Positions 53,777 to 62,950 of a DNA stretch of 64,000 nt are shown here, piece after piece. This stretch comes from Kordia sp. TARA_039_SRF (lineage in GTDB: Bacteria; Bacteroidota; Bacteroidia; Flavobacteriales; Flavobacteriaceae), in the NCBI GenBank assembly GCA_006383075.2, contig SMNH02000008.1, forward strand, positions 1-64,000, in the 5' to 3' direction. The notes beneath the pieces are model-generated. The model was not told where the DNA came from and did not search any database. It saw nothing but the letters and a program-made list of their open reading frames with translations. Numbering within the stretch: position 1 is the first letter of the stretch; every line of letters begins with the position of its first letter. The translations under genes were made by a program, and so were the position numbers.

Positions 53777-56119
53777 ATGGAGCAAGATATTCAACACTAT
53801 ATTGCGCAGCTAAATGATGCACAAAGAGCGCCAACCATTCACAAAGATGGTGCGTTGATGGTAATAGCAGGCGCAGGTTCTGGGAAAACGAGAGTACTTA
53901 CGTATCGCATTGCGTATTTAATGAGTCAAGGCGTGGATGCATTTAATATTTTGGCGTTGACATTTACCAACAAAGCCGCACGCGAAATGAAAGAGCGTAT
54001 TGCGCGAATTGTAGGTGGAAGCGAAGCAAAAAATCTGTGGATGGGAACCTTTCACTCTATCTTTGCCAAAATTTTACGTTTTGAAGCTGATAAATTAGGC
54101 TATCCGAGTAACTTCACGATTTATGATACGCAAGACTCCGAACGTTTGATTCGCTCCATCATCAAAGAAATGCAGCTGGACAAAGATATTTACAAGTACA
54201 AGCAAGTGCGTTCGCGAATTTCATCGTTTAAAAATAGTTTAATTACAGTTAGAGCCTATTTTAACAATCCAGAATTGGTAGAAGCTGATGCCATGGCGAA
54301 ACGTCCGCGTATGGGCGAAATCTATAAGGAATATGTAGATAGATGCTTTAAAGCTGGCGCGATGGATTTTGACGATTTACTCTTACGAACTAACGAATTA
54401 TTAAACCGTTTTCCAGATGTCTTGGCAAAATACCAAGACCGTTTCCGTTATATTTTGGTAGATGAGTACCAAGATACCAACCATTCGCAATACTTGATTG
54501 TAAAAGCGTTGGCAGATCGTTTTCAGAATATTTGTGTCGTAGGAGATGATTCGCAGAGTATTTATGCGTTTCGTGGCGCGAATATCAACAATATTCTCAA
54601 CTTTCAGCAAGATTATGATGATGTTGCGATGTATCGCTTGGAACAGAATTATCGCTCTACCAAAAACATTGTAGAAGCAGCCAATTCGGTCATTGAACAC
54701 AACAAAACCCGATTGGATAAAGTAGTTTGGACAGCTAATGAAGCTGGACCAAAAATTAAAGTCAATCGTAGTGTTACCGATGGAGAAGAAGGTCGTTTTG
54801 TAGCGAGTTCCATCTTTGAAACAAAAATGCGTGAGCAAGTCAACAATGGTGATTTTGCCATTTTATATCGTACCAATGCACAATCAAGAGCAATGGAAGA
54901 TGCCTTGCGAAAGCGCGATATTCCGTATCGTATTTACGGTGGCTTGTCGTTCTATCAACGTAAAGAAATCAAAGATGTATTGGCATATTTACGCTTAGTC
55001 GTTAATCCGAAAGATGAAGAAAGCTTAAAGCGTGTGATTAACTATCCAGCACGTGGTATTGGACAAACTACAGTTGATAAATTGGTCGTTGCCGCTAAAC
55101 ATTATGGTCGTTCCATGTTTGAAGTGATGGAAAATATTGCCAAAATCGACCTTAAAATTAACAAAGGCACCAAAACGAAGTTGGAAAATTTCGTGACGAT
55201 GATTCGTAGTTTTCAAATTATGAATGAAGGTTCCAATGCTTTTGAATTGACAGCACACATCACCAAGAAAACAGGCTTAGTTCAAGAATTGAAAAAAGAC
55301 GGAACGCCAGAAGGTGTCGCACGAATTGAAAATATTGAGGAATTACTCAACGGTATCAAAGATTTTGTGGAAGGTCAAAAAGAAGTTGCGGATGCTACAG
55401 GTGCGTTGGCAGAATTTTTAGAAGATGTAGCGTTGGCAACCGATATGGACAATGATAAAGGCGATCCAGATAGAGTTGCGTTGATGACGATTCACTTAGC
55501 AAAAGGACTGGAATTTCCGTACGTGTACATTGTCGGAATGGAAGAAGATTTATTCCCGTCGGGTATGAGTATGAACACGCGAAGCGAATTGGAAGAAGAG
55601 CGTCGATTGTTTTATGTTGCTTTGACAAGAGCTGAAAAACAAGCGTATTTAACGTACACGCAAAGTCGTTATCGCTGGGGAAAATTGGTCGATGCCGAAC
55701 CGAGTCGTTTTATAGAAGAAATTGACGAAGCATATTTAGATTACATCACGCCTGTAGATAATTATCGTTTTAAACCGTTGATTGATAATGATATTTTTGG
55801 CGAAGTGGATAAGAGCAAGTTGCGTTTGCAAAAGCCAAAATCAGGTCGTCCGCCTGTAGTTGGAAGTCCAACACCAGAGCAAATTCGAAAACTTAGAAAA
55901 ATTAAGCCACAAGCCTCAGAAAGCAGTCCGCCAAGCGGCAGTTTGTTAGACGAAAATTTAAAACCAGGAACACTAGTAGAACACTCACGATTTGGTCGCG
56001 GAGAAATTCTACGTTTGGAAGGCGTTGGTGGCGACAAAAAAGCAGAAATCAAATTTCAAGTCGGTGGTATTAAAAAGTTGTTGCTTCGTTTTGCGAAGTT
56101 GGAAATTGTGAAGTCTTAG
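53777..56119 (+). CDS. UvrD/PcrA-type DNA helicase
   Basis: A 780-residue superfamily 1A helicase for repair and replication restart. ATG 53777 (MEQDIQHYI) is chosen because the upstream codons lie in the promoter box. Motifs in order: LNDAQRAP (Q motif), AGAGSGKTRVL (Walker A), TFTNKAAREMKERI, LVDEYQDTN (Walker B), VVGDDSQSIYAFRGA, LEQNYRS, MTIHLAKGLEFPYVY and LFYVALTRAEK. The C-terminal tail (about 670-780) ends in a PcrA-like tudor-type segment (GTLVEHSRFGRGEIL). Complete. Confidence 0.93.
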   Translation: MEQDIQHYIAQLNDAQRAPTIHKDGALMVIAGAGSGKTRVLTYRIAYLMSQGVDAFNILALTFTNKAAREMKERIARIVGGSEAKNLWMGTFHSIFAKILRFEADKLGYPSNFTIYDTQDSERLIRSIIKEMQLDKDIYKYKQVRSRISSFKNSLITVRAYFNNPELVEADAMAKRPRMGEIYKEYVDRCFKAGAMDFDDLLLRTNELLNRFPDVLAKYQDRFRYILVDEYQDTNHSQYLIVKALADRFQNICVVGDDSQSIYAFRGANINNILNFQQDYDDVAMYRLEQNYRSTKNIVEAANSVIEHNKTRLDKVVWTANEAGPKIKVNRSVTDGEEGRFVASSIFETKMREQVNNGDFAILYRTNAQSRAMEDALRKRDIPYRIYGGLSFYQRKEIKDVLAYLRLVVNPKDEESLKRVINYPARGIGQTTVDKLVVAAKHYGRSMFEVMENIAKIDLKINKGTKTKLENFVTMIRSFQIMNEGSNAFELTAHITKKTGLVQELKKDGTPEGVARIENIEELLNGIKDFVEGQKEVADATGALAEFLEDVALATDMDNDKGDPDRVALMTIHLAKGLEFPYVYIVGMEEDLFPSGMSMNTRSELEEERRLFYVALTRAEKQAYLTYTQSRYRWGKLVDAEPSRFIEEIDEAYLDYITPVDNYRFKPLIDNDIFGEVDKSKLRLQKPKSGRPPVVGSPTPEQIRKLRKIKPQASESSPPSGSLLDENLKPGTLVEHSRFGRGEILRLEGVGGDKKAEIKFQVGGIKKLLLRFAKLEIVKS

Positions 56120-56130
56120 GTTTTTTTGTT

Positions 56131-56175
56131 TAGTAGTGAGGTATGAGTATTGAGTAGTGAGTAGTGAGTAGTGAG
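56131..56175. repeat. Short tandem repeat (GAGTAGT units)
   Basis: Copies of TGAGTAGTGAG-type units follow one another just after the helicase stop, about 45 bases in all. Possible slippage tract; no gene overlaps it. Confidence 0.55.
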
Positions 56176-56224
56176 ATTTCTGGATATAAATTCGCTTCGC
56201 GAATTCACTTGAGGACAAGAATAG

Positions 56225-56260
56225 AATTCATGAATCGTCAAGCTGAACTTGATTCAGCTT
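56225..56260. repeat. Family B half-element (single hairpin)
   Basis: CGTCAAGCTGAACTTGATTC continues into CAGCTT: the stem AAGCTGAA pairs with TTCAGCTT around the same CTTGA loop as in the larger elements, with a different stem sequence. Only one of the two hairpins is present. It lies between the converging helicase and TerB genes. Confidence 0.6.
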
Positions 56261-56354
56261 CCCACAAGCAGCTAAAAAACTACTACACTTTATTATGTTA
56301 TGTATGCTTTCTTAGCTTCGAACACTAAAAACTGAAAACCGACAACTAAAAAAA

Positions 56355-56981
56355 CTACGCTTCCACAGCTTCAAACATTTCACTTAAAATGCCTTTATAG
56401 TGCGAGGATGCCATTTCCATTGCTTGCGCCATTTTGGAGATTAAATCCAATTCAGAATCGTCTACATGTCCATCCGCCGCAGCGACAGATAACGCACATT
56501 TAATCACCGTTTCTTTTCCGTGTTCGTTGAGTGATGGACCAATGCGTTTTAAATACGTTGTAACATCTTCGTTTTCACGTTGTACTTTAGCGATATACGC
56601 ATCCAAATCTGACATTGATAAATCGTTCGTTCCAAATTTGTTGATGATTTTCAACACTTGGTCTTTTTCGTTTTGATCAATTTCACCATCGGCAAGCATT
56701 ACCAATACCATTGAATGTCGGATTGCTTTTTCGTAATACGCCATAAATTCGTCTTCCGAAGCATTGTCATGATTGAGAATTCTAGGAATAAACGTACCCT
56801 TGCAAGTGCCGCATTCTACATATTCGCCAGCACTTCCCAAAGGAATTAACGGAATAAAATATAGGGTGAAAAATTTCGTGACTTTGCGATGTCTGAAAGG
56901 TTTGCTTTGTTCGCATTGTGGGCAGTTAAAATTTCCTGATTTAATCGTAGATTTTACGCCGCGAGTTCCAAAAATAATCAT
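56355..56981 (-). CDS. Zinc-ribbon plus TerB-like protein
   Basis: A 208-residue protein. The N-terminus (about 1-70) has a zinc-ribbon-type set of Cys pairs (NCPQC near 19-22 and ECGTC near 57-60), with an amphipathic hydrophobic segment FFTLYFIPLIPLG between them. Residues about 80-205 are a TerB-like helical domain: MVLVMLADGEIDQNEKDQ and LSVAAADGHVDDSELDLI, with acidic metal-binding loops. Tellurite is unlikely to be the point; such proteins are probably membrane-linked stress components. No ter genes nearby. Confidence 0.8.
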   Translation of the reverse strand: MIIFGTRGVKSTIKSGNFNCPQCEQSKPFRHRKVTKFFTLYFIPLIPLGSAGEYVECGTCKGTFIPRILNHDNASEDEFMAYYEKAIRHSMVLVMLADGEIDQNEKDQVLKIINKFGTNDLSMSDLDAYIAKVQRENEDVTTYLKRIGPSLNEHGKETVIKCALSVAAADGHVDDSELDLISKMAQAMEMASSHYKGILSEMFEAVEA

Positions 56982-57094
56982 GTGTTTTTAGGGTGTGAAT
57001 GGTTATTGTTACTAAGTTTCGGAACTCAATATACAATATTTTTTGAATTGAAGCTTTGTTGTGATGAATAAGGAATTGAAAGTTTTACGAAAAA

Positions 57095-58066
57095 CTACCG
57101 AATCATACACACCGAATTTACATGACCTTTTTCGTCATATTCTTTTACAGGATTTGCTGGATCGAGCATCCATTCGCCATCCACAATAAATTTATACTGA
57201 TGTTTTCCGCCAGAAAGTAACACGGAAAGTTCCCAACCATTGTCTGTTTTTGCCATCTGAAATCCATCTTCCGACCAATCGTTAAACGAGCCAGAAAGTA
57301 AGACGTTTTTAGCAGTTGAATGTCCTGAAAGTGTAAACGTATGATAGGCTTTGACGTCAATCACAGAGTTATATTCGTTGAATTCATTCGGTTTTTTATT
57401 CGGATTGGCTTCGTCCGCAATCCAAATATTATCTACAATAAATTTGTATTCGTACACGCCAGGTTTCAATTGTAACGTTAAATGCCAGCCATCGTCCGCT
57501 TTTTTCATCTGAAACAGTTCCTTATTCCATTTATTGAAAGAACCGCTTAAAATCACTTTTTCAGCTTTTTGATAGCCTTTTAAGAAAAAATGAGTATTTC
57601 CCGTATCTGAAACATGCGCGGTGTACATTTTAAGATTGTACACATGTAAATCTTTTCCATATTTATTTTTAGCTTTGGAAATATTTTCAATGTCACCTTC
57701 AGGTTCTGCCCAATATTTTTCATTGATGACAAATTTAAACTCCCAAGAAAATTCATCGGTAAAATCGGCTATCTTTTTGCGTAATTCATAACGATTTTCG
57801 TCAATTTTCTTCATAATCCAACGGTCTTCTGCCCAATCGTTGAATTCGCCCGCAACCGCAATCATTTCAATATCAAAATCGTCGTCATCCATCAATTTAC
57901 GATGTTGATACAAACCGTGTGTCACCTGTGAATACTCGCGTTTGTCAAACGTAAACACCACTTCGTCACCTTCAATATGATAGCCTTGCGTTTTCTTCTG
58001 CGCTAGAAGACTCGCTGAAAAACAGAAAGTTAGTAATAATGTGATATGTATTACAATTCGATTCAC
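57095..58066 (-). CDS. Exported protein with three glycogen-binding-like (CBM48) domains
   Basis: A 323-residue exported protein (signal to about 22, SASLLAQ). Three E-set/CBM48-like domains follow one another, each with the same core: AVAGEFNDWAEDRW, then VILSGSFNKWNKELFQM with YEYKFIVDNIW, then VLLSGSFNDWSEDGFQM with HQYKFIVDGEW. The conserved Trp and the GxFNxW and YKFIVDG pattern point to alpha-glucan binding or a related fold use. Its start overlaps the protease gene's stop by 4 bases, so the two are coupled. Confidence 0.82.
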   Translation of the reverse strand: MNRIVIHITLLLTFCFSASLLAQKKTQGYHIEGDEVVFTFDKREYSQVTHGLYQHRKLMDDDDFDIEMIAVAGEFNDWAEDRWIMKKIDENRYELRKKIADFTDEFSWEFKFVINEKYWAEPEGDIENISKAKNKYGKDLHVYNLKMYTAHVSDTGNTHFFLKGYQKAEKVILSGSFNKWNKELFQMKKADDGWHLTLQLKPGVYEYKFIVDNIWIADEANPNKKPNEFNEYNSVIDVKAYHTFTLSGHSTAKNVLLSGSFNDWSEDGFQMAKTDNGWELSVLLSGGKHQYKFIVDGEWMLDPANPVKEYDEKGHVNSVCMIR

Positions 58067-59031
58067 GGTTTAAATATAGGTGATTTGATGAAATATAACT
58101 TTTCTTTTTTGTAATTAATGATTGTACGCTTGTATTTTAAAAATTCGTAGCCCAAAATCCCATCTACGGAAGTGCCATACGCGTCTCGCATCTTTCGTAA
58201 ATTCGTCACAATGGTGTACATGGGACCAACGCCGTTGTGCTCGTTCAGTCGGAAATCATACAACTTTCCTGCCAAAACACGTATTTTTTTATTGCCCGCG
58301 CCAATCATGGACAATCGCTTGATAGGACGAAATTTTTCCAGCACTTTTTTAGAACTGTTTTTATTCAACTGATTGAATTCGGCTCCTGTATCTAAGGCAA
58401 ATCGCACTTTTTCGTCATTGACAAAGCCAGAAACGACAATGGTGTGTTTTTTTAACTCAAAATCCAAGCTGTCGGTAATGGTTTCCGCAAAAACTTTCGT
58501 GTCTAGCTTCGTACCGTATTTGTCGGTTTTTGCGAGTGTGATTTGGTTTAGATACAAATCGATAAAAATCTCGTAATCCTTCAGAATATTGTAACCAATA
58601 ATCCCGAGCAAGTGCATTTTTTTACTCTTTTCGATGTGCGAAAGGTCAATCACGTCCGACTTTTTATTTTTTAGGCTAAAATTATGTAGGATAAACTCGC
58701 TGAGCTTTCGTTCGTACGGCTGATCTATGATACGCGTGACGCCTGTCATCTTGCCTTTCTTTTTGGATAAAATATGTCCTTTCGGGAAATGGACTTTGTT
58801 TAAAATCAGTCGTTCCGCGCCCGTGTCAATGATAAAGTCGCCTTTTTGGTTGAGGAATTCGGCTTCCACAACAATTAAATGGTCAATTACCTTAAACGGA
58901 ATTCGCGCTGTGTGTTGATTCAGAAACTCTGCTTTTGGAAACAAAATTTCGATAGGATTTTCCGCTGCATTCGCCCAAAGACAGTGAATAGACAAGAAGA
59001 AAACCAACGTAAAAAAGATAAGTTTTCGCAT
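58063..59031 (-). CDS. Double retropepsin-like aspartic protease, exported
   Basis: A 322-residue exported protein (signal to about 21, IHCLWANA). It has two retropepsin-like halves: the first with FIIDTGAE (D69-T70-G71) and LLGIIGYNIL (about 141-150), the second with FALDTGAE (D214-T215-G216) and VDGILGYEFL (near 300). Retroviral-type proteases normally need a dimer; here one chain has both catalytic Asp sites, as in pepsins. Substrate unknown; periplasm or outside. Translationally coupled to the CBM48-like gene through a 4-base overlap. Confidence 0.8.
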   Translation of the reverse strand: MRKLIFFTLVFFLSIHCLWANAAENPIEILFPKAEFLNQHTARIPFKVIDHLIVVEAEFLNQKGDFIIDTGAERLILNKVHFPKGHILSKKKGKMTGVTRIIDQPYERKLSEFILHNFSLKNKKSDVIDLSHIEKSKKMHLLGIIGYNILKDYEIFIDLYLNQITLAKTDKYGTKLDTKVFAETITDSLDFELKKHTIVVSGFVNDEKVRFALDTGAEFNQLNKNSSKKVLEKFRPIKRLSMIGAGNKKIRVLAGKLYDFRLNEHNGVGPMYTIVTNLRKMRDAYGTSVDGILGYEFLKYKRTIINYKKEKLYFIKSPIFKP

Positions 59032-59178
59032 AATTTTTGATTGATGATGTTACAATATAGACGATTGACTTGGCAAATTGTTCCAGTTTAAGAAAGAATT
59101 AGGAAGGTTTTTTATCAATTTGAAAATTTGATAATTCGCCAATTTGTTGATTGATTTTTTATTGTTTTGATTTACAAA

Positions 59179-59251
59179 GCGTCAGGTCGAGTGAAATTTT
59201 GAAGAATTTTTTGTATTGAGAGTTGCTATGAAATCCAAACTATTCTCAATA
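59179..59251. repeat. Family A repeat, degenerate copy 3
   Basis: Begins GCGTCAGGTCGAGTGAAATT, close to the 12.2 kb copy, and ends with an inverted pair GTATTGAGA (59212-59220) and TCTCAATAC (59243-59251). The closing GTCACTCGA half is absent. Confidence 0.55.
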
Positions 59252-59252
59252 C

Positions 59253-59289
59253 AAAAAACGTCAACTAGCTTAGCAAATTGACGTTTTTT
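59253..59289. terminator. Terminator of the second TonB receptor gene
   Basis: AAAAAACGTCAA (59253-59264) pairs with TTGACGTTTTTT (59278-59289). Bidirectional by sequence; it lies 23 bases after the receptor stop on the minus strand. Confidence 0.85.
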
Positions 59290-59311
59290 AGTTTATAAAA
59301 AGTCTACAATT

Positions 59312-61534
59312 TTAAAACCTATAAGAAACACTCGCTTTTGCAAAAAATGGTACACCTGGCGTAAAGTGAATTTCTTCTACCGATTGTGTTTCGTTTTGTA
59401 AACGAGATTCGGTAGCGAATTGGGTTTCGTTCCATTCGGTATCAAACAAGTTTTGAATTTGCAAGCCGAAACTCATGTTTTTCCAGTCGTAACCAACATT
59501 GAAATCTACAACCGTATATCCTTCTGCTACGATGGAATTGTCTTCATTTGCAGGTCTGTCTTTGATATGTCTGAGTTTGAATCCGCCATAAAAACCATCT
59601 TTTAACTGAAAATTTAAACTACTTGACAACGTAAAATCAGGCGCTAGCGGAATGTAGTCTTCACCATTTGGCGCTTCTGTGGAGCGTGCATGTGTGTAAT
59701 TGGTATCAACATTCCAAAATAACCATTGAAACGGCTGATAACGAACGCTGAGGTCAATTCCTTGTCGGCGCGTTTTTCCACTTGGTTCTACAATTCCGGC
59801 ATCGCCAACGTACACAAATTCTTGCTCTAAGTACAATTGCCAATAGGCAGTATTTAATACTAATTCAGGAATTGGTTTCCAGATAAATCCAGCATCAAAA
59901 CCATACGCCGCAGGTAAAATTTCTCTTCCGTTTTGCGCTACTACGACGCGTGTGTCGTTGGAATGAAATCCTTTTCCTGTTTTTAGGTAGACTTGTAAAT
60001 TATCGGAATAGTTGTATAAAAAGTTCAGTTTTGGACTGAGAATCGCTTTTGTTTCAGACTGTGTTTCGTATTGGGTTTGTAGAAAATCGTTGTATTGAAA
60101 GTCAAAATAATCTACGCGAAGTGCAGGATTGATAGTCCATTTTCCAAACTCCAAATTTGCATTTACAAACGCTCCAACGTTTGTTTCGTCAATATCACCA
60201 AATTGCGTTCTGGATAGGATTTCACGACGATTTAACGTTTTGGAAAGCGCATTGTCAGTACTCAAATCTTTACGTAAGCTGATGCCCGCATTCCATTCAC
60301 CTTCAAAGGAATTTGTGCTAAATGCACGCGAATATTCACTTTTAAAACCGAATAGAGTTCTGCTTTCTTGCTGTTTGATTTGATCTCCATTTACAGGATC
60401 ATCTAGGAAAAATGTAAAATTAGAATAGAGAGTAAAATCGTATTTGCTGTAGAAAAAACTATTTTCAATGGAAGCATTCGGCGAAAGCCTTTTGTCATAA
60501 TTTAGTAAAAGATTTGTTCTACTAGTCGTGCCACCTTCCGTATCATCAATCGCGCCGAAGCGACTTATCAATCCACTATTAACAGCGCGTTGCGGAATTT
60601 GTCCAGAAGCATCCCACGTACTTTCAAAGTGTGAAAGCGTTACGCCAATACGGTCAGTTTCGGTGATATTTCCTGTATATTTTCCTAATATATTAAAACG
60701 ATAAAAGTTTTGCGGACTTTCAAAAGGACCATCAGTTGCTAAATATTCACTGGCGATATAGGCAGCATGCTCGCTTGTGTTGAGAATATTGAACATTCCT
60801 AACATTCGGTAGGTATCAAACTGTCCAGCTTCTAGCTTTATCATGCTTTCTTTTAGACGTTTCTTTGTTTTAAAATCTACATAACCAGCCGTGTTAAAGT
60901 TTCCTTGATTGGCGTAATACGGCCCTTTTCCGAAGTCAATTTTATCTAAAGTTTCAGGAATTAAAAAGTGTAAATCGGCATAGCCTTGTCCGTGCGCATG
61001 CGATACCATATTTACAGGAATTCCGTCTGCTGTAATGGCAATATCGGTTCCGTGATCAATGTCAAATCCGCGAAGGAAAATTTGCTCTGCTTTTCCGCCA
61101 CCAGCGTGTTGCCCGATAAATAATCCAGGAACTTGTTGCAATACTTCTTGAGAAGAATTTACAGGATTTACCTGAATATTGATATCACTCATCAAATTCA
61201 GTGCATCCAATTCTGGCGTGATGACAACTTCATTTAGTGAAATGGCTTTTTTCTCTAAAAAAATATTCAGTTTTTCATTTAAGGAATTTACGACAATATA
61301 GGTTGTTTGATAGCCAATATGTGAAATTCGCAAGCTGTCGCCTACAGAAACATTTTCTAATACAAACGTTCCGTATTCGTCGCTGTGCGTATGTTTTTTT
61401 GTGTTTTCATTGAAGATTTGTGCTTCGGCAATCGGGATTTCGTAAGAATCGGTTATTTTCCCTGTGATGGATTGCGCTAATGTAATGATTGGAAAAAATA
61501 TGCAAAGAATGCAGAATTGTAAATTGGTCTTCAT
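59312..61534 (-). CDS. TonB-dependent receptor
   Basis: A 740-residue outer-membrane receptor. Signal peptide to about 20 (ITLAQ), CarboxypepD_reg-like domain about 22-100 (SITGKITDSYEIPIAEAQIF), plug about 115-225 (SSQEVLQQVPGLFI, IFLRGFDIDHGTDI, DFGKGPYYANQGNFNTAGYV) and a barrel ending in KASVSYRF. The His-rich loop NMVSHAHGQGYADLHF is usual in one subgroup of these receptors and may point to a metal or metal-complex ligand. No transport partners are beside it. A terminator-like hairpin lies in its leader (61630-61664). Confidence 0.85.
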   Translation of the reverse strand: MKTNLQFCILCIFFPIITLAQSITGKITDSYEIPIAEAQIFNENTKKHTHSDEYGTFVLENVSVGDSLRISHIGYQTTYIVVNSLNEKLNIFLEKKAISLNEVVITPELDALNLMSDINIQVNPVNSSQEVLQQVPGLFIGQHAGGGKAEQIFLRGFDIDHGTDIAITADGIPVNMVSHAHGQGYADLHFLIPETLDKIDFGKGPYYANQGNFNTAGYVDFKTKKRLKESMIKLEAGQFDTYRMLGMFNILNTSEHAAYIASEYLATDGPFESPQNFYRFNILGKYTGNITETDRIGVTLSHFESTWDASGQIPQRAVNSGLISRFGAIDDTEGGTTSRTNLLLNYDKRLSPNASIENSFFYSKYDFTLYSNFTFFLDDPVNGDQIKQQESRTLFGFKSEYSRAFSTNSFEGEWNAGISLRKDLSTDNALSKTLNRREILSRTQFGDIDETNVGAFVNANLEFGKWTINPALRVDYFDFQYNDFLQTQYETQSETKAILSPKLNFLYNYSDNLQVYLKTGKGFHSNDTRVVVAQNGREILPAAYGFDAGFIWKPIPELVLNTAYWQLYLEQEFVYVGDAGIVEPSGKTRRQGIDLSVRYQPFQWLFWNVDTNYTHARSTEAPNGEDYIPLAPDFTLSSSLNFQLKDGFYGGFKLRHIKDRPANEDNSIVAEGYTVVDFNVGYDWKNMSFGLQIQNLFDTEWNETQFATESRLQNETQSVEEIHFTPGVPFFAKASVSYRF

Positions 61535-61952
61535 TTCGTAATTTTTGATTTGTTTTCACTAACACGTACGAAGAAGAAGAACATTTGGTTTTTTATTTTT
61601 GGAAGAAATTTCAAAAACGACTTAAAAAGAAAAAAACCAACTGTAAGGGCGGCAGATGGTTTTTTCGATCAGATTAATAACAACACTTTACAATCAATTA
61701 TTATGAGATTTCGTTGTTTCAGCTATATATACGAAGTAAGTTTTTGGATGGTTTTATTTTTTTTGAAAAAAATGTAAATTATTTTTTAAATAACTGATAT
61801 TCATATAAATAAAGTTTAATATTTTTTCATTTTTTTTAAAAACTTACTTCTCTACGCAAAAAATGAGTATATATTGTTTACACTATATATAAGATTTAAG
61901 AGATGAATAAGTGACAATAATATAATGTTTCTAAGTACAAAATATTACCTAA
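61535..61952. other. Spacer with terminator-like hairpin and A/T-rich tract
   Basis: No gene I can support in 418 bases. It holds a hairpin (61630-61664) and, from 61750 to 61910, a very A/T-rich stretch with GTATATATTG and CACTATATAT. The promoter of the receptor gene should be here on the minus strand. Confidence 0.45.
61630..61664. terminator. Terminator-like hairpin in the leader of the receptor gene
   Basis: AAAAAACCAACTG (61630-61642) pairs with CAGATGGTTTTTT (61652-61664) at 12 of 13 positions; the loop is GC-rich. On the minus strand it is followed by T-rich sequence and lies about 96 bases upstream of the receptor ATG. It could be an attenuator or the end of an unseen transcript. 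Confidence 0.5.
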
Positions 61953-62915
61953 TTAAGTTAAATTGAACTTGTATTTTGTCAATCTCTTATCTCCAGTTTT
62001 AACTAAAATTTTTTGTTCTACTGCCCATTTTAAATCTCGGCTTGCTGTGGCTTGACTAATGTCTTTGTAATTTAATAAATAATCTTTACGTTTAAAATCA
62101 TTGTCTCCAATAATATCTTTATAAAGTTCAATCCTTTCTTTTACTGTAAGGGTTCTATTTTGTGTTTTTAAGAGGTTTTCTAATGCTTGAAGTATTATGT
62201 TTAACATAAACTCTATAAATGGCGTCGAAGTCGCCTTTTTATCCGACATACTCAATGCTTTATAATATGCATCTTGGTTTTCTTTTATCAGACTTTCAAC
62301 TGGCAGATACTCAAAGACTGGGTACTTCTGCATTAAGATTAATGTTTGCCATAGTCTGCCCATTCTACCATTTCCATCTAAAAAAGGATGAATAAACTCA
62401 AACTCATAATGAAAAACACAACTTTTAATTAGCAATATATCTTTATCGTTTTTAAGATAATCGAACAAATCATTCATTAAACCTTTTATCATATCTCCAC
62501 TTGGTGCAACGTGTTCAACTTTTGAACCTTTTACAATGCCAACATTTTTAGTACGCAGTTTTCCAGCATCATCAATCAAACCTTTCATAAGGATTGCGTG
62601 TACTCTTTCTAAATCCTTTACATTATTAGGATTAAACGCTCGTAATTGCTTATACACTTTTATAGCATTCTGAACTTCTAAAATATCCTTTTGTGGAGCA
62701 ATAACTCGTTTATCGTTTAAAAGTGCTGTAATCTGCTCTTCTGTAAGTGTATTGCCCTCAATTTCTAAAGAAGATTGTATTGCTTTTATACGGTTCTTTT
62801 TTCTTAGTTCTGTTGGAGGCTTGTATAAGTGTGTAGCATTAATTTCACCCAAACGTTCTGAAATGGCTACAACTAATTTTAAAATGGTATCGGTAATCTG
62901 ATAAGGCGGTTTCAT
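61953..62915 (-). CDS. Fic family protein with C-terminal winged helix
   Basis: A 320-residue protein. The N-terminal part (about 30-90) has the self-inhibition motif S49-x3-E53-G54 (SSLEIEGN), so the active site is expected to be blocked at rest. The Fic core motif HPFLDGNGRMGR is at 176-187, complete with His and both Arg for ATP. Such enzymes transfer AMP to Ser/Thr/Tyr hydroxyls. Residues about 255-320 look like a winged helix (DYLLNYKDISQATASRDLKWAVEQ, in outline), suited to DNA binding. A tandem operator lies at its promoter. Single gene. Confidence 0.88.
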   Translation of the reverse strand: MKPPYQITDTILKLVVAISERLGEINATHLYKPPTELRKKNRIKAIQSSLEIEGNTLTEEQITALLNDKRVIAPQKDILEVQNAIKVYKQLRAFNPNNVKDLERVHAILMKGLIDDAGKLRTKNVGIVKGSKVEHVAPSGDMIKGLMNDLFDYLKNDKDILLIKSCVFHYEFEFIHPFLDGNGRMGRLWQTLILMQKYPVFEYLPVESLIKENQDAYYKALSMSDKKATSTPFIEFMLNIILQALENLLKTQNRTLTVKERIELYKDIIGDNDFKRKDYLLNYKDISQATASRDLKWAVEQKILVKTGDKRLTKYKFNLT

Positions 62916-62918
62916 TTA

Positions 62919-62950
62919 TGATAGTATCATTTGATAGTATCACAAAGATA
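62919..62950 (-). promoter_or_regulatory. Promoter and tandem operator of the Fic gene
   Basis: On the minus strand TATCTTTG (62943-62950) is a full TAnnTTTG box. Between it and the ATG (62915) are two identical near-palindromes, TGATAGTATCA at 62919-62929 and 62932-62942, 13 bases apart. The first base after the box falls inside the operator, so a bound protein would block transcription start. No clear TTG box was found upstream. Confidence 0.6.

Noticed and set aside
56355-56981. Tellurite resistance gene
   Set aside because: Only the TerB-like fold is shared; no other ter genes, and the zinc ribbon architecture indicates another use.
61550-61777. Open frame of 75 codons in the spacer upstream of the second TonB receptor
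   Set aside because: Contains the terminator-like hairpin; Lys/Phe-rich translation, no start signals and no family resemblance.
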